64,000 nucleotides of DNA from FEN-1219 sp963728995 (GTDB lineage Bacteria > Pseudomonadota > Gammaproteobacteria > Steroidobacterales > Rariloculaceae): positions 744,001-808,000 of the forward strand of contig CAVSMD010000004.1 in assembly GCA_963728995.1 (NCBI GenBank), in the 5' to 3' direction. A program made the translations under genes and the position numbers. Below are positions 59,253 to 64,000 of this stretch, in pieces. Under the pieces are notes generated by a model that worked only from the letters and a program-made list of their open reading frames with translations, made no database searches and was not told the origin of the DNA. Every line of letters begins with the position of its first letter. Position 1 is the first letter of the stretch.

Positions 59253-59714
59253 GTGAGCGACGGCGGTCGGACCATCAGTGGGCACCGCGTCGTGAGAACG
59301 ATCGCGCTTCGCTCGGTTCTCTTCCTGGCGATGCTCTCGGTCTCGATTCCGCTGGCGTATCCCGTTGGTTTATGGCTGCTCGGTTTGGTTCCTCCGCTAA
59401 ACGTGCCGCAGAACGCCTTCTGGCACATCGTCGATGACCTTGTGTTCGACATGCCCGTCAAATGGCCGTTTGTCGCGATTGCTCCCGCTGATTTGGTGAT
59501 GGAAGCGAAGCCGGGAGGTCTTTTCCAATGGGTCGCTCTGAGTTGTCTGGGTTGGGCGCCGATAGCCATGCTCTATAGTTGGGTGACGCGCCGCTTGCGG
59601 CTCACTTACGCGGTTCTTGGTGTGTACCCGGTGATTTGGGCGGTTGGGATCACGATCGCGTTGCTAGTCGATGCGATTGGCGCTTCTAGTTTTGATTCCT
59701 CGGATTTGCCCTAA
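59253..59714 (+). CDS. cassette 15: membrane protein of unknown function
   Basis: 153 residues from a GTG at 59253. Hydrophobic segments near residues 17-50 (ALRSVLFLAMLSVSIPLAYP, VGLWLLGLVPPL), 92-115 (FQWVALSCLGWAPIAMLYSW) and 120-143 (AVLGVYPVIWAVGITIALLV). Probably four helices. No family recognised. Confidence 0.65.
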   Translation: MSDGGRTISGHRVVRTIALRSVLFLAMLSVSIPLAYPVGLWLLGLVPPLNVPQNAFWHIVDDLVFDMPVKWPFVAIAPADLVMEAKPGGLFQWVALSCLGWAPIAMLYSWVTRRLRLTYAVLGVYPVIWAVGITIALLVDAIGASSFDSSDLP

Positions 59715-59736
59715 GGTGTTGCTGGAGGATGGCAGC

Positions 59737-59826
59737 GTATAACAAGCAAATGCAGCGAGCGCGCACCGGCCATAAATTTGTTCCGGGTTACGCGCATCGG
59801 CGCGTCGCTGATTTGCGGCGTTATAC
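59737..59826 (+). repeat. attC15 (short type)
   Basis: R'' GTATAAC, arms CAAATGCAGC and GCTGATTTGC, R' GTTATAC (59820-59826). R'' matches TTATAC of cassette 15. Confidence 0.9.
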
Positions 59827-59900
59827 GGCGCGGATGGCGTATCGTCGCGGCGTGGGTCGTCTTTCGATTCGACTTCTCCGCTCGTAGAAGGAGGTGCGCG

Positions 59901-60389
59901 ATGCGATATGTCGTGGCAGCACTCATCGTTGTTGCGCTGCTGAGCATTTGGCTGATCACTCGATATCCTTACGACGCGGGATCGAACGAAGTACTGGACG
60001 GGCGCGAAGTCACCTCAGTCACATTGCGAGCCGAGCCAGATGTGTCGGTTGTAGATCAGCAGGCATTGCCAGTAACGATTCCCGACGAAGTCATTTCTAA
60101 CACCGACGCCGTCGCTGGGCCTATCGAATCGACAGCCTCTCGTGATCGCGCCACGCAGACATTCGAGATCGAGTTCGATCCAGAACAGCGTGGCAAGATC
60201 GTCGACTTTCTCTCAAAGCGCGGCCTTGCGGTGGTTGATAGCGAGCGCATCGCCGATTTGGCGCTGAATGAGGCCAAAGAATGTCTTCGGCAAACCTTTG
60301 GCAGCAATAGTGCGACTAGTACGTCGATCGAGACGTGCATGTTCAACGTGTTCGCGGCCTACGGACTAAACGAGATCGCAGGTCGCTGA
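59901..60389 (+). CDS. cassette 16: membrane-anchored periplasmic protein
   Basis: 162 residues. ATG at 59901 with a strong GAAGGAGG site (59887-59894), one of few cassettes with its own good ribosome site. A single N-terminal helix (VVAALIVVALLSIWLIT), then an acidic extracytoplasmic part with QRGKIVDFLSKRGLAVVDSE and two Cys (KECLRQTF, IETCMFNVFAAYGLNEIAGR). Unknown family. Confidence 0.68.
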   Translation: MRYVVAALIVVALLSIWLITRYPYDAGSNEVLDGREVTSVTLRAEPDVSVVDQQALPVTIPDEVISNTDAVAGPIESTASRDRATQTFEIEFDPEQRGKIVDFLSKRGLAVVDSERIADLALNEAKECLRQTFGSNSATSTSIETCMFNVFAAYGLNEIAGR

Positions 60390-60425
60390 CTAGAAGGGTC
60401 ACGTTCTGAAGTTTGCGATGGCGCC

Positions 60426-60551
60426 GTATAACAAGCAGTTGCAGCGGACGGTGCAAACCGGATCGCGGCGCGGCGCACGTGCACCATTTCATTATGCACG
60501 TGCACCGCGCTTCACACGGCAGCGCGCCGCCGCTGAACTGCGGCGTTAGGC
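60426..60551 (+). repeat. attC16 (long type)
   Basis: 126 bases. R'' GTATAAC, arms CAGTTGCAGCGG and CCGCTGAACTG, central hairpin CGCGGCGCACGTGCA / TGCACGTGCACCGCG around CATTTCATTA, R' GTTAGGC (60545-60551). R'' matches TTATAC of cassette 16. Confidence 0.9.
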
Positions 60552-60557
60552 GACACG

Positions 60558-60920
60558 GTGTACTACGGCACAACCACGCTTGCCACGAACTTCACGGACG
60601 CCACGCTTCGGTCACGCAAGGCGCGGCTGATCAGTGCCGTACTGTTCTTTATTCCCAGGGCGAACCCTGATATCGAAAAGCTCTATCCCTTGGTCAAAAA
60701 GTGGGCCCTCGAACTCTCCGACGATGGCTCGCCACAACGAGAGGTCGGGCTCGATGGTGAAGGCGAGCCGCTATTTCGAACACCGAACGCAAGGAACACC
60801 GGTTTCTGGACCGATATGGCGGCAACGAAATTCAAACCCGGTGACCTTCAGGGGATCTCGGCGGATGAGTTTGAGCGTCTATGGATCTTCAACGGCGACA
60901 CAAGCACTTCGGGCAATTGA
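60558..60920 (+). CDS. cassette 17: protein of unknown function
   Basis: 120 residues from a GTG at 60558, seven bases after R'. MYYGTTTLATNFTDATLRSR, KARLISAVLFFIPRANPDIE, GFWTDMAATKFKPGDLQGIS. Soluble, no signal peptide. No family recognised. Confidence 0.6.
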   Translation: MYYGTTTLATNFTDATLRSRKARLISAVLFFIPRANPDIEKLYPLVKKWALELSDDGSPQREVGLDGEGEPLFRTPNARNTGFWTDMAATKFKPGDLQGISADEFERLWIFNGDTSTSGN

Positions 60921-60988
60921 TGATCCGTGTAAATGATGCGAGGGAATCGCGGACCAACAGTTCACCTCAGAAGAGCGTTGTGCCAGCC

Positions 60989-61076
60989 GCCTAACAACTG
61001 GATGCAGCGAGCGCGGTATGGATAAATTGGTTCTGTATTGGCGTGGGCAGCGCGTCGCTGATCCAGGACGTTATGC
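60989..61076 (+). repeat. attC17 (short type)
   Basis: R'' GCCTAAC, arms CTGGATGCAGCG and CGCTGATCCAG, R' GTTATGC (61070-61076). R'' matches TTAGGC of cassette 17. GTTGTGCCAGCC precedes R''. Confidence 0.9.
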
Positions 61077-61618
61077 CCCTTTTTCAGTCGACAGCGGTGC
61101 TACTCGACACCTTTAAGACAGAGCGTCTCCTCGCCGAACGTGTTCGGGAAGCAGACTTCGGCGATTTGTGCTCGATGAATGGTTCGCCGGAGGTGATGGA
61201 GACGCTGGGCGGGCTACGATCGGACGAACGGACGCGAGACGATCTACAGAAGAACCTCGAGCACTGGCGCGCTCACGGTTTTGGACTTTGGATGCTTAGA
61301 AGCATTGAAGGGCGGAGCTTCGTTGGCCGGAGCGCCATTCGTCACGTAAACGTCGGCGGGGCCGATGAAGTTGAGATCGGCTACGCGATAATGCCGGCTT
61401 ACTGGGAGCGTGGCCTGGCAACGGAAGTTTCGCGAGAGATGGTTCGTTTGGCTTTCGAAGTGCTCAAGATCAACGAGCTCGTCGCGTTCACACTGCCCAC
61501 CAATGTGCGTTCTCGGCGCGTGATTGAGAAGGTGGGCGGCACATTCGAGCGCGACATCGTGCATAGCGGGCACCTGCACGTGCTGTACCGTATTCGAGCT
61601 GCATCGCAATGGGCATAA
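61073..61618 (+). CDS. cassette 18: RimJ/RimL-type GNAT acetyltransferase
   Basis: 181 residues. The start ATG is that of R' (GTTATGC) and the stop TAA is that of R'' (GCATAAC), so the gene fills the whole cassette. FKTERLLAERVREADFGDLC, RSFVGRSAIRHVNVGGADEV, EIGYAIMPAYWERGLATEVS (acetyl-CoA loop), FTLPTNVRSRRVIEKVGGTF. Substrate unknown; relatives modify proteins or antibiotics. Confidence 0.88.
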   Translation: MPLFQSTAVLLDTFKTERLLAERVREADFGDLCSMNGSPEVMETLGGLRSDERTRDDLQKNLEHWRAHGFGLWMLRSIEGRSFVGRSAIRHVNVGGADEVEIGYAIMPAYWERGLATEVSREMVRLAFEVLKINELVAFTLPTNVRSRRVIEKVGGTFERDIVHSGHLHVLYRIRAASQWA

Positions 61619-61738
61619 CAACCAGTTGGAGCGATCCGTGACGCGGCATCAGGTGCGCGCCGCGAGCGCGTCATTTCATTATGCGCCCGCGGCGCGCTTC
61701 ATGCCGCAGCACGCGGTCGCTCAACTGGAGCGTTAGAC
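61613..61738 (+). repeat. attC18 (long type)
   Basis: 126 bases. R'' GCATAAC, arms CCAGTTGGAGCG and CGCTCAACTGG, central hairpin around CATTTCATTATGC, R' GTTAGAC (61732-61738). R'' matches TTATGC of cassette 18. Confidence 0.9.
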
Positions 61739-61743
61739 GCCAT

Positions 61744-62289
61744 ATGGAGCGCATCGCAAGCATTGGTACGTCGGTGGCGCTCCTTCTGTGTGCCTGTTCG
61801 TCGTGGGCGCAGGATGCGCAGACCTGCTCCGTGGAAGTACGCGAGGCGTTGCTCGCTGCTTTGCGGTTCGGCGTGGCAGACGTACCCGTCGACTACGCAC
61901 CAGAACGCATCGACGGACGGGCGGCGGCAATTCCCGACTACAACCTTCTGCCTCCCGTCGGTCCAATCTTGGTTCGGATCTACTTGGACGAGCCCAAATG
62001 TGTTCTTGACACTTCTGTTCTACCTAGGTCGGCGCGCAGGGCGTTCGTACTTGTCGATGACGAAGACCTTGCACGTCGCGCCCGACAGCGTGAAAACGGG
62101 GTTACCTACGTTTCCGCGTATAGCGTGCGTCTCAGTAGCGATGAGGTGGTGGTGCGGCTTAGTACGGCATTGCGCCTGCCTCCAGGTGATACGCGCGGCC
62201 TCACATGTTGTTGCGGCGGCGAAATGGTTCTTCGCAGGGTCGATGGGAAGTGGCAATTCATTGAATGGCGCAACATCATGTGTGCCTAG
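61744..62289 (+). CDS. cassette 19: secreted Cys-rich protein
   Basis: 181 residues. Signal peptide MERIASIGTSVALLLCACSS, likely cleaved after SSWA. The mature protein has CSVEVREALLAALRFGVADV, GPILVRIYLDEPKCVLDTSV and a Cys cluster GLTCCCGGEMVLRRVDGKWQ followed by FIEW, a pattern typical of periplasmic proteins ending in a WxxxxW/E strand. Unknown family. Confidence 0.68.
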   Translation: MERIASIGTSVALLLCACSSWAQDAQTCSVEVREALLAALRFGVADVPVDYAPERIDGRAAAIPDYNLLPPVGPILVRIYLDEPKCVLDTSVLPRSARRAFVLVDDEDLARRARQRENGVTYVSAYSVRLSSDEVVVRLSTALRLPPGDTRGLTCCCGGEMVLRRVDGKWQFIEWRNIMCA

Positions 62290-62307
62290 TCGGCGTAGTG
62301 CCAAGGC

Positions 62308-62397
62308 GTCTAACAAGCAAATGCAGCGAGCGCGCACCGACCATAAATGTGTTCTGGGTTACGCGCATCGGCGCGTCGCTGATTTGCGGCGTTATAC
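62308..62397 (+). repeat. attC19 (short type)
   Basis: R'' GTCTAAC, arms CAAATGCAGC and GCTGATTTGC, R' GTTATAC (62391-62397). R'' is the complement of the rare TTAGAC opening of cassette 19. Confidence 0.92.
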
Positions 62398-62411
62398 GCC
62401 GTCTTTGACGT

Positions 62412-62915
62412 ATGCGTGTTCGTCCAGAAACTGACGCTGACCGCGCAGCTGTTCGTGCGGTGAACGAGGCTGCGTTCGAGACGCCCGCCGAGGCTGACCT
62501 CGTCGAAGCTCTGCGCCGCAGGGATGTCTCTTTGATTTCGCTCGTTGCGGAAGTCGAAGGTAGAGTCGTTGGGCACGTTCTCTTTTCGCCAGTCTCTCTG
62601 TCCGAGCACGGCGACCTGAAATTAGCGGGGCTTGCGCCGATGGCTGTTGTGCCGGATTACCAGCGCAAGGGCATCGGCTCGGCGCTGGTGGGCCAGGGTT
62701 TGCTGCGTTGCAAGGATCTCGGCTTTTGCGCCGTAGTTGTCGTCGGCCACGCCGAATACTATCCGCGCTTTGGTTTCGTTCCCGCGGATCGGTACGGCCT
62801 CCGATGCGAGTACGATGTGCCGGCGGATGTGTTCATGGTCGCGGAACTCGAGGTCGGAGCGCTCAGCGGCGCGTCTGGGTTAATTCGTTATGACGGCGCG
62901 TTCGCCGGCGTATAA
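62412..62915 (+). CDS. cassette 20: GNAT N-acetyltransferase (first copy)
   Basis: 167 residues. MRVRPETDADRAAVRAVNEA, AFETPAEADLVEALRRRDVS, HVLFSPVSL, LAPMAVVPDYQRKGIGSALV (acetyl-CoA binding Q-R-K-G-I-G), VVVGHAEYYPRFGFVPADRY. Matches the YhbS-like GNAT group. The stop TAA lies in R'' (GTATAAC). A second copy starts at 63564. Confidence 0.9.
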   Translation: MRVRPETDADRAAVRAVNEAAFETPAEADLVEALRRRDVSLISLVAEVEGRVVGHVLFSPVSLSEHGDLKLAGLAPMAVVPDYQRKGIGSALVGQGLLRCKDLGFCAVVVVGHAEYYPRFGFVPADRYGLRCEYDVPADVFMVAELEVGALSGASGLIRYDGAFAGV

Positions 62916-63035
62916 CAAGCAGTTGCAGCGGACCGTGACAGGGCGTCGCGGCGACGGCGCGAGCGCGCCATTTCATTATGCGCTCGCGCCGCGTGTCATA
63001 CGGCAGCGCGCGGCCGCTGAACTGCGGCGTTATAC
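62911..63035 (+). repeat. attC20 (long type)
   Basis: 125 bases. R'' GTATAAC, arms CAGTTGCAGCGG and CCGCTGAACTG, central hairpin around CATTTCATTATGC, R' GTTATAC (63029-63035). R'' matches TTATAC of cassette 20. Confidence 0.9.
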
Positions 63036-63045
63036 GGAGTGACAC

Positions 63046-63465
63046 GTGGGTGCCAAGCCAAACGTGGCGCATCACTTGGAACAGTTCCGCGCGGGGCAGT
63101 ACGACGACGCCTTTTTCGGTCTGTTGGAGTCGCCTACCTTCGCGACGCCAGTCCTCGTTGAAGCTTTCCGCAGTGAGACAGAGGCGAGTGTTCGGGCCTT
63201 CCTCGTCAAGGTACTTTGGGAACGACGAGACCCTTCGGTTCTACCGGTGCTCGGAGAGGCGCTCAGCGATCGGAGCGCGGATGTGTGGAAGGAAGCGCTC
63301 AACGGGCTGGTTACGCTCGCTGCGCCGGAGTCCTTGAATATCCTGAGGCGCGCGTCGCGCGAGCCAGTCTCAGGCCGCAGTGAACAGGATAAGTTTGGCT
63401 TGTGGTTGAGCGAGGCGATCGAGCAAGCAGAAGAGACGCTCCAGAGAGGTCAGCGTGCCGTATAA
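63046..63465 (+). CDS. cassette 21: HEAT-repeat-like protein
   Basis: 139 residues from a GTG at 63046. Helical repeats visible as PTFATPVLVEAFRSETEASV, RAFLVKVLWERRDPSVLPVL and GEALSDRSADVWKEALNGLV, with TLAAPESLNILRRA. Resembles small HEAT proteins in which a helix pair ends in a short Pro/Asp turn. The stop TAA lies in R'' (GTATAAC). Function unknown; likely protein binding. Confidence 0.72.
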   Translation: MGAKPNVAHHLEQFRAGQYDDAFFGLLESPTFATPVLVEAFRSETEASVRAFLVKVLWERRDPSVLPVLGEALSDRSADVWKEALNGLVTLAAPESLNILRRASREPVSGRSEQDKFGLWLSEAIEQAEETLQRGQRAV

Positions 63466-63549
63466 CAAGCAAATGCAGCGAGCGCGCACCAACCATAAAT
63501 GTGTTCTGGGTTACGCGCATCGGCGCGTCGCTGATTTGCGGCGTTATAC
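63460..63549 (+). repeat. attC21 (short type)
   Basis: R'' GTATAAC, arms CAAATGCAGC and GCTGATTTGC, R' GTTATAC (63543-63549). Differs from attC19 within the body by a single base (caccAacc for caccGacc). R'' matches TTATAC of cassette 21. Confidence 0.92.
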
Positions 63550-63563
63550 GCCGTCTTTGACGT

Positions 63564-64000
63564 ATGCGTGTTCGTCCAGAAACTGACGCTGACCGCGCAG
63601 CTGTTCGTGCGGTGAACGAGGCTGCGTTCGAGACGCCCGCCGAGGCTGACCTCGTCGAAGCTCTGCGCCGCAGGGATGTCTCTTTGATTTCGCTCGTTGC
63701 GGAAGTCGAAGGTAGAGTCGTTGGGCACGTTCTCTTTTCGCCAGTCTCTCTGTCCGAGCACGGCGACCTGAAATTAGCGGGGCTTGCGCCGATGGCTGTT
63801 GTGCCGGATTACCAGCGCAAGGGCATCGGCTCGGCGCTGGTGGGCCAGGGTTTGCTGCGTTGCAAGGATCTCGGCTTTTGCGCCGTAGTTGTCGTCGGCC
63901 ACGCCGAATACTATCCGCGCTTTGGTTTCGTTCCCGCGGATCGGTACGGCCTCCGATGCGAGTACGATGTGCCGGCGGATGTGTTCATGGTCGCGGAACT
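63564..64000 (+). CDS. cassette 22: GNAT N-acetyltransferase (second copy, cut by window end)
   Basis: By eye identical base for base to cassette 20 from the R' box to the window end (457 bases, offset 1152). Same MRVRPETDADRAAVRAVNEA start and QRKGIG acetyl-CoA motif; the last 20 or so residues lie outside the window. The copy is either a recent cassette duplication or an assembly repeat. Confidence 0.9.
   Translation, partial: MRVRPETDADRAAVRAVNEAAFETPAEADLVEALRRRDVSLISLVAEVEGRVVGHVLFSPVSLSEHGDLKLAGLAPMAVVPDYQRKGIGSALVGQGLLRCKDLGFCAVVVVGHAEYYPRFGFVPADRYGLRCEYDVPADVFMVAE

Noticed and set aside
52284..63520. Recurring minus- and plus-strand open frames containing ARSLHLLV or GASLICGV
   Set aside because: These peptides are attC sequence read in frame; they repeat wherever a short-type attC occurs and are not genes.
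52291..63549. Regular repeats resembling a CRISPR array
   Set aside because: The repeats are 87-126 bases, imperfectly palindromic and 350-750 bases apart with genes between them, and carry R'/R'' boxes; they are attC sites.

Overview
The window is a GC-rich chromosomal segment spanning the replication-origin region of a gammaproteobacterium, followed by the start of a large chromosomal integron. Its gene order (gyrB-recF-dnaN-dnaA, then divergent rpmH-rnpA-yidC-mnmE, then mnmG-rsmG-parA-parB-atpIBEFHAGDC-glmU-glmS), the glnA-ntrBC block, secB/gpsA/grxC and lpxA fit a Xanthomonadales/Nevskiales/Steroidobacterales-like lineage. That placement is inference from synteny only. Many essential genes contain single-base indels, mostly insertions, that vanish if one base is removed. 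I read this as unpolished sequence rather than gene decay, and list such genes as CDS spanning the break.

Layout. 1-7119, mostly minus strand: small secreted and membrane proteins, a diguanylate cyclase, divergent polysaccharide deacetylase, C-terminal processing protease, DUF6152 protein, a lipoprotein and EnvC. 7240-12787, mostly plus: rhodanese, grxC, secB, gpsA, (trmL on minus), a class 1B-type dihydroorotate dehydrogenase, lpxA and a GnnA-like oxidoreductase. 12719-17317, minus: ntrC, ntrB, DUF4124 protein and glnA, with a readable sigma-54 promoter and two NtrC sites upstream of glnA. 17684-20538, plus: a single-chain glycyl-tRNA synthetase, gmhB and plsC. 20543-26704, minus: gyrB, recF, dnaN, dnaA; recF contains two ParB-binding parS sites. 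26923-30531, plus: rpmH, rnpA, yidC, mnmE. 30557-34626, minus: degenerate GGDEF protein, a two-gene ABC exporter and an alpha/beta hydrolase. 34715-50565, plus: mnmG, a diheme cytochrome c, rsmG, parAB, the full ATP synthase operon, glmU, glmS.

50552-64000 is an integron: intI on the minus strand, tail to tail with glmS, an attI-like site, then 21 complete gene cassettes and part of a 22nd, all oriented away from intI and separated by 21 attC sites. Cassettes carry three toxin-antitoxin pairs (two DUF433/DUF5615, one DUF4258 with a small acidic antitoxin), acetyltransferases, a HEAT-like protein, and many small membrane or secreted proteins without known function. One acetyltransferase cassette occurs twice. 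In 20 of 21 cassettes the R'' box of attC is the complement of that cassette's own first bases. Several cassettes borrow their start codon from R' or their stop codon from R''. Two adjacent paralogous cassettes have no confident coding sequence. This array is the most novel part of the window.
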